Shown here: piece by piece, positions 8,258 through 16,931 of the stretch
Numbering within the stretch: position 1 is the first letter of the stretch
Layout of the letters: every line of letters starts with the position of its first letter
Assembly (NCBI RefSeq): GCF_001022965.1
Contig: NZ_LECZ01000027.1
Location: forward strand, 310,001-374,000
Reading direction: 5' to 3'
DNA length: 64,000 nucleotides
From: Enterobacter genomosp. O
GTDB lineage: Bacteria > Pseudomonadota > Gammaproteobacteria > Enterobacterales > Enterobacteriaceae
Made by a program: the position numbers and the translations under genes
Notes under the pieces: generated by a model
The model's database searches: none
Told to the model about the DNA's origin: nothing
What the model saw: only the letters and a program-made list of their open reading frames with translations

Positions 8258-9183
8258 TCCAGACTGCGCCAGCAGCGAACGTCACGGCCCTCGCGAGAGG
8301 GCTGTAACGGCTGGGGACGTTCACACCCCAGCGCTGCCATCGGGCAACGGTCGCGGAAAAAACAGCCTTCGGGCAGGCGGCGGTTGCCGGGAAGCTCCGT
8401 TTTGCGCAAGGCCAGGTTTTCATCCAGCGGTTCACCGGTTCGAGGTACTGAGTCGAGCAACAGGCGGGTGTAGGGATGGCGCGGTTCTCCCAGAACCTGC
8501 GCGGCGCTGCCCAGCTCGACAATTTGCCCGAGGTACATCACCGCCACGCGGTCGCTCATGTGCCTGACCACCGAGACGTTATGCGAGATTAACACGTAGG
8601 TCAGATTACGCTGCTGCTGCAGCGTCACCAGCAGGTTGAGGATTTGCGCCTGCACGGAGATATCCAGCGCGCTGGTGGGTTCGTCGAGCACGATAATATC
8701 GGGGTCGGACGAGAGCGCCCGGGCGATGGCGATGCGCTGGCGCTGCCCGCCGGAAAAGGCGTGCGGAAGCCGGTCGAGATATTCCGGGCGAATGCCGACC
8801 TGCTGCGCCAGGTTTTCAGCCAGCTGGCGGCGTTCGCGCTCGCGGCTGCGCTTTTGTACCCACACCGGCTCGGTGATAATGCGCCAGACCGGCAGTCGCG
8901 GGTCGAGCGAGGAGAGCGGGTCCTGAAACACCATCTGCATGCCGCCCGCGTGGTGCGCCCGCTGGCATGCGCCGGTGCTGGGCTTAAGCATGCCCATCAG
9001 CAGCTGGGCCAGCGTGCTTTTCCCGCAGCCGGATTCCCCGACGATGCCGAGCGTTTCTCCCCGACGGATCTCCAGGTCGAGCCCGTTGAGGGCGTGGACC
9101 TGTTCCGTTACGCGCCCCAGCCAGTTTTTGCGCGCCGCAAAGTTCACGTGCACGCTATCCAGTTCCAGCAGTACGTCAGACAT
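8254..9183 (-). CDS. ddpF: D,D-dipeptide ABC transporter, ATP-binding subunit DdpF
   Basis: This is the last gene of the ddp operon, encoding one of two ATPases of a dipeptide importer. The 309-residue protein has Walker A (GESGCGKSTLAQLL), signature (FSGGQRQRIAIARAL) and Walker B (DIIVLDEPTSALD). It also has the C-terminal Cys-rich region (PEGCFFRDRCPMAALGC) typical of oligopeptide-transporter ATPases. The ATG giving MSDVLLELDSVH is chosen for its GGGAGA site; the long upstream extension is out-of-frame shadow of ddpD. It overlaps the end of ddpD by eight bases, so translation is coupled. Confidence 0.9.
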   Translation of the reverse strand: MSDVLLELDSVHVNFAARKNWLGRVTEQVHALNGLDLEIRRGETLGIVGESGCGKSTLAQLLMGMLKPSTGACQRAHHAGGMQMVFQDPLSSLDPRLPVWRIITEPVWVQKRSRERERRQLAENLAQQVGIRPEYLDRLPHAFSGGQRQRIAIARALSSDPDIIVLDEPTSALDISVQAQILNLLVTLQQQRNLTYVLISHNVSVVRHMSDRVAVMYLGQIVELGSAAQVLGEPRHPYTRLLLDSVPRTGEPLDENLALRKTELPGNRRLPEGCFFRDRCPMAALGCERPQPLQPSREGRDVRCWRSLD

Positions 9184-10162
9184 GGTGTTTCTCCCGTTGT
9201 GGATACCAGCAGGCGGCCTGTTGGCCCTCTGCGCCGTTGGGCTGCAGGCGCGGCGTTTCGCTGCATTTCGCCCCGGCGGCAAAACAGCGATCGCGAAAAG
9301 CGCATCCCTGCGGAAGCTGGCTGAGGTTGGGCACCGTGCCGGGGATGGCGGGAAGCAGGGCGCGCGGCTCGCCGTTTTCCGGTGCGCACTGCAGCAGGCC
9401 AATGGAGTAGGGATGCACGGGGCGGTGGATCAGCGTTTGCGTGTCACCGCTTTCTATCACGCTACCGGCATACATCACGTACATTCTGTCGCAGAGCTGC
9501 GACACCACGGCCATATCGTGGCTGATAAACAGCACCGAGGTGCCGCTGGCCCGCGCCTTGTGCTTCAGCAGCCGCAGCACCTGCAGCTGGACGGTGACGT
9601 CCAGCGCGGTGGTCGGTTCGTCGGCGACGATCAGCTCCGGCTCGCAGGAGAAGGCAAGGGCGATCATCACCCGCTGGCGCATGCCGCCGGAGAGTTCGAA
9701 CGGATAGCGTTCCATCACCGCCTTCGCGTCCGGGATTTGCATCTCTTCCAGCAGGGTTATCGCCTTTTGCTGCGCCTCACGTCGCGACAGCGGCTGATGC
9801 TGGCGGATCACCTCCATCATCTGTTTGCCGATCCGCCGCGTCGGGTTGAGGGCGGTCATGGGCTCCTGAAAAATCATCGCCACTCTGGCACCGCGCCACT
9901 GGCGAAGCTGTTTCTCGGACGCCGTCAGGACGTTTTCGCCGAGTAATGTCACCTGACCATGATGAATGCGGTAGCTCCCTTCCGGCAGCAAACGCATGGC
10001 GAGCATGGCGGTCACGGACTTGCCCGATCCCGACTCGCCCACCACGCCGACGATTTCGCCCCTGTCGATCTCCAGCGAAACGTGGTTCAGCGCGTGGACC
10101 TCGCCGCGAAAAATCGGGAAGCTCAGGTGCAGGTCTTCTATGCGTAATACCGTTTCGGTCAT
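9176..10162 (-). CDS. ddpD: D,D-dipeptide ABC transporter, ATP-binding subunit DdpD
   Basis: The second ATPase of the importer, 328 residues. Walker A GESGSGKSVTAML, signature LSGGMRQRVMIALAF, Walker B LIVADEPTTALD and H-loop SHDMA are intact, and the C-terminal cysteine cluster (PQGCAFRDRCFAAGAKC) is present. The ATG overlaps the ddpC stop codon (TGATG), and I prefer it to the GTG one codon upstream. Pairs with DdpF under the DdpB/DdpC permeases. Confidence 0.9.
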   Translation of the reverse strand: MTETVLRIEDLHLSFPIFRGEVHALNHVSLEIDRGEIVGVVGESGSGKSVTAMLAMRLLPEGSYRIHHGQVTLLGENVLTASEKQLRQWRGARVAMIFQEPMTALNPTRRIGKQMMEVIRQHQPLSRREAQQKAITLLEEMQIPDAKAVMERYPFELSGGMRQRVMIALAFSCEPELIVADEPTTALDVTVQLQVLRLLKHKARASGTSVLFISHDMAVVSQLCDRMYVMYAGSVIESGDTQTLIHRPVHPYSIGLLQCAPENGEPRALLPAIPGTVPNLSQLPQGCAFRDRCFAAGAKCSETPRLQPNGAEGQQAACWYPQREKHHV

Positions 10163-11055
10163 CACTGTTTTCCTCCCGATTTCGGGTCCAGCAGATCGCG
10201 GATGCCATCGCCAAACAGGTTAAAGCCCACGGCGGTAATCAAAATCGCCGCACCGGGAAACGCGCAGTACCACCACTGGTCCAGAACGTAGTTACGGCCA
10301 ACGGCCACCATCGCGCCCCACTCGGCGGTGGGCTGCTGCGCGCCCAGGCCAATAAACCCGAGCGTGGCGGCCATCAGTATGGCGCTGCCGATGTCCAGCG
10401 AAGCCTGCACAATCAGCGGCGGCAGGGCGTTGCGCAGGATATGCCATCTGATCAAATGCCAGCGGGACGCGCCGAACGTGCGGGCGGCCTGAACGTAGGT
10501 AAACTGGCGCACCACCAGGGTTTGTCCCCGCGCCAGGCGGACGTAGAACGGAATGCGGACAATCGCAATCGCCAGCATGGCGTTAAACAGGCTCGGCCCA
10601 AGCGCGGCGGCCAGCGCCATGGTCAGCACCAGGGAGGGAATAGAGAGCATTATGTCCATCACCCGCATGATGATGGCGTCGCCGCGCCCCCCCAGCACGC
10701 CGGACAAACAGCCCAGCAGCGAGCCGATGCCGCCCGCAATCACCACCACCGCCAGCCCGGCGGTAATCGACTGCTGGCTGCCCGCCAGCACGCGGCTGAA
10801 CAGGTCGCGTCCCACCTCATCGGTGCCAAACCAGTGCTGCGCGGACGGCGCCTGCAGGCGGGCGGTCAAATCCAGCGCGTTCGGGTCATGCGGTACGATC
10901 CAAGGTGAGGCCACCATCAGGAACAGCATCACCATCATAATGACGCCGCCGACGATGGTGAGCGGGCTTTGACGCAGCATCCAGAACAGCTTTGCCCAGT
11001 TGATGCGTTGTCTGGCGGTTTTAACCGGGACGGGCGTTTCCTGAGTTAACATCAT
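10162..11055 (-). CDS. ddpC: D,D-dipeptide ABC transporter, inner-membrane permease DdpC
   Basis: The 297-residue permease is very close to E. coli DdpC (298 residues): HWFGTDEVGRDLFSRVL, IGSLLGCLSGVLGGRGDAII and the C-terminal LFGDGIRDLLDPKSGGK are recognisable. It has the N-terminal extra helix and the EAA loop (QAARTFGASRWHLIRWHIL) of the DppC/OppC family. It overlaps the start of ddpD and the end of ddpB by a few bases, as in a translationally coupled operon. Confidence 0.93.
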   Translation of the reverse strand: MMLTQETPVPVKTARQRINWAKLFWMLRQSPLTIVGGVIMMVMLFLMVASPWIVPHDPNALDLTARLQAPSAQHWFGTDEVGRDLFSRVLAGSQQSITAGLAVVVIAGGIGSLLGCLSGVLGGRGDAIIMRVMDIMLSIPSLVLTMALAAALGPSLFNAMLAIAIVRIPFYVRLARGQTLVVRQFTYVQAARTFGASRWHLIRWHILRNALPPLIVQASLDIGSAILMAATLGFIGLGAQQPTAEWGAMVAVGRNYVLDQWWYCAFPGAAILITAVGFNLFGDGIRDLLDPKSGGKQ

Positions 11056-12074
11056 TCGGCACCTCCGCGCCCGATTCGCGGGTCAATCCACAAGTAAAGC
11101 AGATCGACCACCAGATTAACCAGCACGTAGGCCAGCGAAACAACGACGGCAAAGCCCATCACGGCGGGGAAATCGAGCGCCTGAATGGACGTCACCACCC
11201 ACGCGCCCATGCCCGGCCAGGCAAAGACGGTTTCGGTCAGCACGGCGCCGTAAAGCAGATCGCCCAGCGCCAGCCCGAGCACGGTAATCGACGGGATCAT
11301 CGCATTCGGCAGGGCGTACCGCAGGACGATGTACCAGCCGGGCAGGCCGCTGGCGCGGGCCGTGCGGATGTAGTCCTCGCTAAGCTGTTCGAGCATGGCA
11401 GAGCGAACCTGACGCGCCACGATGCCCAGATGCACAAACGCCAGCGTCAGCGAGGGTAAAATCAGGTGCTGAAGCGCATTGAAAAAGACCTCGCCGTTGC
11501 CCTCCAGCAGCGCATCCAGCAGATAAAAGCCGGTGACGTGCGTCGGCGGGTCGAGCCAGTCGTCCAGCCTGCCGCCGCCGGGCAGAAGCTGCAGATGCCC
11601 GTAAAACAACACGATGACGCCCAGGCCCAGCCAGAAGGCGGGGGTGGAGATGCCGGTCATCGCCATCAGCCGCACCAGGTGATCCAGCCAGCGGTTGCGG
11701 TATACCGCCGACAAAATCCCCAGCGGCACGCCGATGACCAGCGCCAGCAGCAGGGAGCAAAAGGCCAGCTCCAGCGTGGCGGGGAAAAAGGCCTTCAGAT
11801 CTTCCGCTACCGGGCGTCCGGTGCGGATGGACGTGCCCAAATCACCGTGGGCCAGGGCGTCCACGTAGCGGCCAAACTGAATATACAGCGGCCGATCCAG
11901 CCCCAGCTGCTGGCGGATGTTCTGCACGATTTCGTCGCTGGCGCGGTCACCGGCCAGCAGACGGGCCGGATCGCCGGGGATCAGGTGCGAAATAATAAAG
12001 GTGATGATACAGACACCGGCCACCACCAGGAGTAACCCCCAGCAGCGCTGGCGCACGATGCTCCAGAACGTCAT
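11052..12074 (-). CDS. ddpB: D,D-dipeptide ABC transporter, inner-membrane permease DdpB
   Basis: The 340-residue permease matches E. coli DdpB in length and along most of the sequence: HLIPGDPARLLAGDRAS, HGDLGTSIRTGRPV and the C-terminal LLYLWIDPRIGRGG. The EAA loop (YIRTARASGLPGWYIVLRYA) docks the ATPases. It is the partner of DdpC, 23 bp downstream of ddpA. Confidence 0.93.
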   Translation of the reverse strand: MTFWSIVRQRCWGLLLVVAGVCIITFIISHLIPGDPARLLAGDRASDEIVQNIRQQLGLDRPLYIQFGRYVDALAHGDLGTSIRTGRPVAEDLKAFFPATLELAFCSLLLALVIGVPLGILSAVYRNRWLDHLVRLMAMTGISTPAFWLGLGVIVLFYGHLQLLPGGGRLDDWLDPPTHVTGFYLLDALLEGNGEVFFNALQHLILPSLTLAFVHLGIVARQVRSAMLEQLSEDYIRTARASGLPGWYIVLRYALPNAMIPSITVLGLALGDLLYGAVLTETVFAWPGMGAWVVTSIQALDFPAVMGFAVVVSLAYVLVNLVVDLLYLWIDPRIGRGGAE

Positions 12075-12097
12075 ACACTTTCCCCCGGCAAGAACCG

Positions 12098-13630
12098 TTA
12101 TTTGCTCATGGTGGCGATGTTAAACACCTGCTCGAGCATCGGATTAAAGGTGAAGCCTTTGACCTCTTTGTTCATCGCCAGCTGGTAGTTCTTCTGGAAC
12201 AGATAAACGTAGGCCGCCTCGTCAATCACCACCTTTTGCGCCTGCTGGTAATCTTTAGTGCGCTCTGCCTGGTCCGTGGTTTTCAGCGCGGCCTGCAGCA
12301 GCGAGTCGACCTCTTTGTTCTCATAGAACGAACGGTTGCCCGGCAGCCCTTTTTTGTCTGATTCAAACCAGTAGTTCATGAACATATACGGGTCGGCAAA
12401 ATCCGGGCTCCAGTTGCCGATGGCGATGTCGTAATCGCCTTTGCCGACGCGGTCGCGCATGGTGGCGTTCGCCAGCTTCTCCAGCTTGACGGTAATGCCG
12501 ATCTTGCCAAGGCTGGCCTGGGTTGAGAGGGCGATAGGCTCCCAGTTCGGATCGTTGTCCGAGTAGAGGAAGGTCAGGCTGGCGGGCTTGTCTTTTACCT
12601 TCTCCAGGGCCGCTTTGGCTTTGGCCTCGTCAAAGCTGTACTGCATGGCCGTGGCGTCAAAGCCCCACATGCCTTCCGGGATCGGGCCGCGCATCTGCTT
12701 GCCGTTGCCGCTCAGAATGCCCTTCACCATGCCCTGGTAGTCCGTCGCCCAGGAGACGGTCCGGCGTAAATCCACCTGGTTGAGCGGGGCTTTGCTGTTA
12801 TTGAGGTAGAGGTAAGTCACGCGCAGCGAGGGGTATTCCGCGACGGCGACTTTTCCTTCCTGCTTCAGGGCCGCGAGCTGATCGACCGGCAGGGAGTCGG
12901 CAATGTCCAGGTCGCCGCGGGAAAGCTGCAGCCGGCGGGAGGCGCTTTCACCGATAATTTTCACCGAGACGCGCTTAAAGTGCGGCTTCTCGCCCGGCCA
13001 GTGGGGGTTCGGCACCAGGATCAGCTGCTGGCCTTTCTGCCAGCTTTTCAGCATAAACGGCCCGGAACCGGCGGTGTTTTGCGCCAGATACCCGCGCGCG
13101 TCGTCCGCGGCATTGGCCTTCAGCACCGCCGGGTTAATGATGGAGGCCCCGTCGTTCGCCAGGGTGTACAGGAAGGGCGCGAACGGCTGGCTGAGGGTGA
13201 ATTTCACCGTGTGGTCATCAACGGCGTCAACTTTCAGGTCTTTCGGGAAAGCTTCGGACGGCCCCTGGCTGAGCTTGAGCAGGCGTTCAAAGGAGAGTTT
13301 TACCGCTTCTGCGGTGACCGGCGTGCCGTCGGAGAATTTCGCGTTATCCGCAAGGGTAAAGGTCCACTCCTTCTGGTCGTCGGACGCCTTCCAGCCCGTC
13401 GACAGATCGCCTTCCACCTCGGTCGAGCCCGGCTTGTATTTGACCAGGCGCTGATAGGACGGATAGGTAACGGTCCAGTCGTTGTTATCGATGGTGATGG
13501 CCGGATCGAGCGTTTGCGGGTCGGCGGCTTTACCGATCGCCAGCATGTCTTTCGGGACGGCAGCCAGCGCCAGCGGGGCGCTCAGGACCAGCGCGGCGGC
13601 AATTACGGTCGAGAGAAGCGATGTTTTCAT
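12098..13630 (-). CDS. ddpA: D,D-dipeptide ABC transporter, periplasmic binding protein DdpA
   Basis: The 510-residue protein is a family 5 extracellular solute-binding protein with a signal peptide (core LLSTVIAAALVLSAPLALA, cleavage before AVPKD). The characteristic block KFSDGTPVTAEAVKLSFERL is present at about residues 98-117. In E. coli, DdpA is thought to deliver D-Ala-D-Ala released from cell walls to DdpBCDF. It lies 15 bp after ddpX and 23 bp before ddpB. Confidence 0.9.
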   Translation of the reverse strand: MKTSLLSTVIAAALVLSAPLALAAVPKDMLAIGKAADPQTLDPAITIDNNDWTVTYPSYQRLVKYKPGSTEVEGDLSTGWKASDDQKEWTFTLADNAKFSDGTPVTAEAVKLSFERLLKLSQGPSEAFPKDLKVDAVDDHTVKFTLSQPFAPFLYTLANDGASIINPAVLKANAADDARGYLAQNTAGSGPFMLKSWQKGQQLILVPNPHWPGEKPHFKRVSVKIIGESASRRLQLSRGDLDIADSLPVDQLAALKQEGKVAVAEYPSLRVTYLYLNNSKAPLNQVDLRRTVSWATDYQGMVKGILSGNGKQMRGPIPEGMWGFDATAMQYSFDEAKAKAALEKVKDKPASLTFLYSDNDPNWEPIALSTQASLGKIGITVKLEKLANATMRDRVGKGDYDIAIGNWSPDFADPYMFMNYWFESDKKGLPGNRSFYENKEVDSLLQAALKTTDQAERTKDYQQAQKVVIDEAAYVYLFQKNYQLAMNKEVKGFTFNPMLEQVFNIATMSK

Positions 13631-13645
13631 GGCAGTGCTCCAGGT

Positions 13646-14221
13646 TCAAAGAGGGGTGTGCGTCAGTGGAAAACAGGCAAAACGGTCATCAAGCAGCGGA
13701 TAGCTAGCGGCGTTCGGCAGTTCGAAGTGCCACCATTCGCTGGCGATCCCGACAAAACCGCCGCCGAACATGATGGCGTTCAGCAGCAGACGGTTGCGCT
13801 GGGCGTGCGGCGGCACGGAGGGGTGATACGGATGCGAGCGGTCGTGCATTTCGTCAAAACCGGCCCCCATATCCAGCACGACGTTATCTTCGTCCATTAG
13901 CGTGACGTCGATTGCCGTGCCGCGGCTGTGGTTGGAGCCAATCGCCACATCGACCACATATTCCGGGTTCGGGCAGGCATCCCACAGCTGGGCCTGCGCC
14001 TGCTGCGGACGATAGGCGTCGTAGACAACCAGCTTCAGCCCGGCCAGCGCGGCAATGCTGATGGCTTTTGCCAGCGCGGTGGCGGCGTCGGTATGCAGCA
14101 GGCACAGCGCCTCCTGGTAGATCGGGCGGCCGGTGATGTTGTCGACGGTGGCGTACTTCAGATCGATATGCAGCGTGGGAAAGGTCTTCGCCACATCGAT
14201 CAGTTCACTCTCTTCGGGCAT
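13646..14221 (-). CDS. ddpX: D-alanyl-D-alanine dipeptidase DdpX
   Basis: This zinc dipeptidase splits D-Ala-D-Ala so that D-alanine can be used as a carbon and nitrogen source. The 191-residue protein has the VanX-type zinc motif SNHSRGTAID (His and Asp ligands) and the catalytic EWWHFE segment with the third ligand. YDAYRPQQAQ is also conserved with E. coli DdpX (193 residues). The start has AAAGGAG upstream. It precedes ddpA and follows the RpiR gene by 12 bp, so all are likely one transcript. The family is related to vancomycin-resistance VanX; nothing else here points to glycopeptide resistance. Confidence 0.95.
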   Translation of the reverse strand: MPEESELIDVAKTFPTLHIDLKYATVDNITGRPIYQEALCLLHTDAATALAKAISIAALAGLKLVVYDAYRPQQAQAQLWDACPNPEYVVDVAIGSNHSRGTAIDVTLMDEDNVVLDMGAGFDEMHDRSHPYHPSVPPHAQRNRLLLNAIMFGGGFVGIASEWWHFELPNAASYPLLDDRFACFPLTHTPL

Positions 14222-14233
14222 AGCTCCGCTCCT

Positions 14234-15088
14234 TTAGCGTTCGAATTGTCCAAACTCTTGTTGTAATTGTCGGTTGACCGCCAGGCGCGCCGGAAGCGCG
14301 TCACCCAGCGCTTCCACCACGCCCGACAGCAGCAGGTTGAACAGACAGCTCACGGGGGCAAGTGAATCCCAGAAATGACCGGTATCGGTTTTCACCTGCA
14401 GTAAATCCAGCGGGTAATCCCGCGCCCACGGGCACCAGATGTCGGTGATCAGGGCCAGCGGAATGCCTTTCTCGCTCGCGACGCGGCAGTACTGGCGCGC
14501 CATTGCGGAGTAGGTGCGGGTATCGGTCAGCACGACGTAGGGATGCGAAAAACCAGAGTTCAGGGACTCAACCCAGCTCCCGGATGCTCCCTCTGAATAG
14601 CTCACGCGCGGGCGGAGGTACTCGAGGTGGCTGAAGAAGGCGTTGGCAATCCCGCGCGTTGACTGGATCCCCAGCACAAACACCGCGTCCGCGTGGGCCA
14701 GGTTGTGCACCACCTGACGGAAGGCGTCCGTTTGCGCCAGCTGATACACCTGCGTGATGGCGTCCACCTCCAGCGACAGAGCGTGCTGAAGGCGGTTGGG
14801 CAGGGGGCGCTGCTGCTGCCAGGAGTCCAGCCGCTCGTTCATGCCCCAGGGCTGATACGGGTCGCGCAGGCTTTTTTTGGCATCCTCCAGGTTGCGATAC
14901 CCCAGCTTGCGCAGAAAGCGTCCGACGGTGATCCCGCTGGTCCCGCTCGCCAGACCCACGCTCTCCGCCGTTTCAAACGGGATTTGCGCGGCGTGCGCCA
15001 GCAGCCAGCTCGCAACCCGCTTTTCGCTGGGCGTGAGCTGGCTGAAGGTCGCTTCGATACGGCTCAACATCTCGGGTTTCGTCGTCAT
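14234..15088 (-). CDS. MurR/RpiR-family regulator of the ddp operon
   Basis: The 284-residue protein has an RpiR-type N-terminal helix-turn-helix (LTPSEKRVASWLL, then ASGTSGITVGRFLRKLGY) and a C-terminal SIS sugar/amide-binding domain (from about residue 120; VFVLGIQSTRGIANAFFSHL). RpiR proteins commonly control cell-wall and amino-sugar genes. It is the first gene of the ddp operon, 12 bp upstream of ddpX. E. coli K-12, as I recall it, lacks this gene next to ddpX, so local control here adds to the sigma-54 control. Ligand unknown; a D-amino-acid or wall fragment would be logical. Confidence 0.8.
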   Translation of the reverse strand: MTTKPEMLSRIEATFSQLTPSEKRVASWLLAHAAQIPFETAESVGLASGTSGITVGRFLRKLGYRNLEDAKKSLRDPYQPWGMNERLDSWQQQRPLPNRLQHALSLEVDAITQVYQLAQTDAFRQVVHNLAHADAVFVLGIQSTRGIANAFFSHLEYLRPRVSYSEGASGSWVESLNSGFSHPYVVLTDTRTYSAMARQYCRVASEKGIPLALITDIWCPWARDYPLDLLQVKTDTGHFWDSLAPVSCLFNLLLSGVVEALGDALPARLAVNRQLQQEFGQFER

Positions 15089-15143
15089 ACCGCCTCGCTG
15101 TTAACAGGCTGTCAATGGCCGGATTCGTGTTACCAGGTTAACA

Positions 15144-15160
15144 ATGCATGACGCGTGCCA
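15144..15160 (-). promoter_or_regulatory. sigma-54 (RpoN) promoter of rpiR-ddpXABCDF
   Basis: On the minus strand the bases read TGGCACGCGTCATGCA. The -24 GG and -12 GC are separated by exactly ten bases, and TGGCACG matches the consensus fully; the -12 box is one base off TTGCA. It lies about 60 bp upstream of the rpiR start. The E. coli ddpX operon is known to be RpoN/NtrC-dependent, which supports it. A TGCACC half-site at 15254-15259 could belong to an NtrC site, but its partner is poor. Confidence 0.7.
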
Positions 15161-15354
15161 TGTTCACAGGAGGGTGAAAACCCGCTGCGCCGTAAACTTC
15201 ATGCAATATTTGCTTAACCAATGATCAACATTTGTGCAGCGTAGTTCACTTTTGGTGCACTGGCTGAAGCGGCAGGTATGAATTTGATGAATACGTCAGC
15301 GTGTTCACATTTTTGATAAGATAGAGGCAAAGTGAATATAAAAAGGATCCCGGC

Positions 15355-16836
15355 ATGGCGAATTTGCCCTGGCGAGTCAGCGTGCGCCTGATGGCGCTTG
15401 CAAAGAAAATGGCGATAGTCGTGGGGATCGTGCTGATCGTCCTGCTGGCGGTGCGGGTCTATCTCTCGCAGCAGGGGCCGGAACTGCACCTGTGGCATAC
15501 CTGGCGGGCCGATGAGATGTCCGTGCGCGAGCTGGACAAAGCCGATTTTGCCGGGTATATCGCCCGGGAAAACGCCATTTTTGCCGATCTGGATAAGGCG
15601 GTGACGGCGAAAACTGAGCGTGAAGAACGCACGCCGCTAAACCGCTATTATCGCCAGAGCCTGGTGTGGCCCGGCCAGTTTTCACCCGATGCCAACCGCT
15701 CATTTGTGCTGATGCCTGCCGGAAAGCCGCGCGGCGCGGTAGTGCTGCTGCACGGTTTGACGGACTCGCCTTACAGCGTCAGGCGTCTTGCCCTGAACTA
15801 CCAACAGCACGGCTTTGTGGCCGTCGTCCCGCGCCTGCCCGGACACGGCACCGCGCCCGGCGCGCTGACCGGCGTTGACTGGGAGATGTGGCAGGCGGCA
15901 ACGCGCCTTGCCGTGCGGGAAGCCACGCGTCTGGCGGGGGAGAATGTGCCGCTGCATCTGGTGGGCTACTCCAACGGCGGCGCGCTGGCGATGAAATATG
16001 CTCTCGATGCGCTGGACGCGCCTGCGCTGCGTAAACCGCAGCAGGTCATCCTGCTCTCCCCGATGATCGGCGTGACGGCCTTTGCGCGGTTCGCCGGTTT
16101 CGCCGGACTACCAGCGCTGCTGCCGGCATTTGCCAAAGCGGCGTGGCTGAATATCGCGCCGGAATATAACCCGTATAAATACAATTCTTTCCCGGTGAAC
16201 GCCGCCCGCCAGTCTTGGCTGCTGACGAAAGCCCTGCAGGAGCAGATTGGCCGCGCGGCGCGAGAGCAGCGGCTGGGGCAGCTTCCGCCGGTGCTGGCGT
16301 TCCAGTCGGTGATGGATTCCACGGTCAGCACCCGCGCGGTGGTGACCGGTCTGTTTGACCAGCTTCCGGCAAACGGCAGCGAGCTGGTGGTGTTTGACAT
16401 CAACCAGGCGGCGAGCTTCCGCCCGCTGTTCAAGCCGTCGTCATGGACGGCAACCTCGGCGCTGCTGCCGGTGGCGCAGAGGCGTTACAGTGTCACGGTT
16501 GTCACCAATGCGGACGAACGCAGTTTCTCGGCGGTCGCGAAAACAACGCCGGCAGGCAGCACTCGCGAAACGGTCGTGCCGCTTGCGCAGTCCTGGCCGC
16601 AGGATGTCTATTCGCTGTCGCACGTTGCCGTGCCGTTCCCGCCGGATGACGATCTCTATGGCCGCGAGCCAGGCGTGAAAAACCGCTACGGCATCAGTCT
16701 CGGGACGATTGCGCTGTGGGGGGAGACGTCCGTGCTGAGCGTTGGCAAAGAGGCGCTTATGCGGGTTACCTCGAACCCGTTCTACGGCTATATGCAGGAG
16801 AGGATCGACAGTCGGATCGGGGATGGGGAAAAGTAA
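15355..16836 (+). CDS. Membrane-anchored alpha/beta hydrolase
   Basis: The 493-residue protein starts with one N-terminal membrane segment (MAIVVGIVLIVLLAVRVYL, about residues 19-37), followed by a periplasmic-type alpha/beta-hydrolase domain. The oxyanion strand VVLLHGLTDSPYSV and the nucleophile elbow GYSNGG (serine near residue 205) are clear; the acid and histidine are probably in the C-terminal part (SLSHVAVPFPPDD). Similar proteins are annotated as serine aminopeptidase or lysophospholipase-like. AAGGA lies eight bases before the ATG. It is divergent from the ddp operon and not obviously linked to it. Substrate unknown. Confidence 0.75.
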   Translation: MANLPWRVSVRLMALAKKMAIVVGIVLIVLLAVRVYLSQQGPELHLWHTWRADEMSVRELDKADFAGYIARENAIFADLDKAVTAKTEREERTPLNRYYRQSLVWPGQFSPDANRSFVLMPAGKPRGAVVLLHGLTDSPYSVRRLALNYQQHGFVAVVPRLPGHGTAPGALTGVDWEMWQAATRLAVREATRLAGENVPLHLVGYSNGGALAMKYALDALDAPALRKPQQVILLSPMIGVTAFARFAGFAGLPALLPAFAKAAWLNIAPEYNPYKYNSFPVNAARQSWLLTKALQEQIGRAAREQRLGQLPPVLAFQSVMDSTVSTRAVVTGLFDQLPANGSELVVFDINQAASFRPLFKPSSWTATSALLPVAQRRYSVTVVTNADERSFSAVAKTTPAGSTRETVVPLAQSWPQDVYSLSHVAVPFPPDDDLYGREPGVKNRYGISLGTIALWGETSVLSVGKEALMRVTSNPFYGYMQERIDSRIGDGEK

Positions 16837-16931
16837 CGTTCCCTTGTGGCGTGAATATGTTAGGTCGCATTGATTAAGTATGTTAAATAGTAGCTTCAAG
16901 GCACCGCTCTTTCTCATCGGAACCCATTTTT

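Noticed and set aside
8644-9946. Long plus-strand frames antisense to ddpF and ddpD
   Set aside because: Shadows of the ddp ATPase genes; the sequences are low-complexity and have no domain.
13646-14221. Vancomycin-resistance VanX
   Set aside because: DdpX is related to VanX, but the context (ddp importer, sigma-54 promoter) is that of wall-dipeptide salvage, with no VanH or VanA gene.
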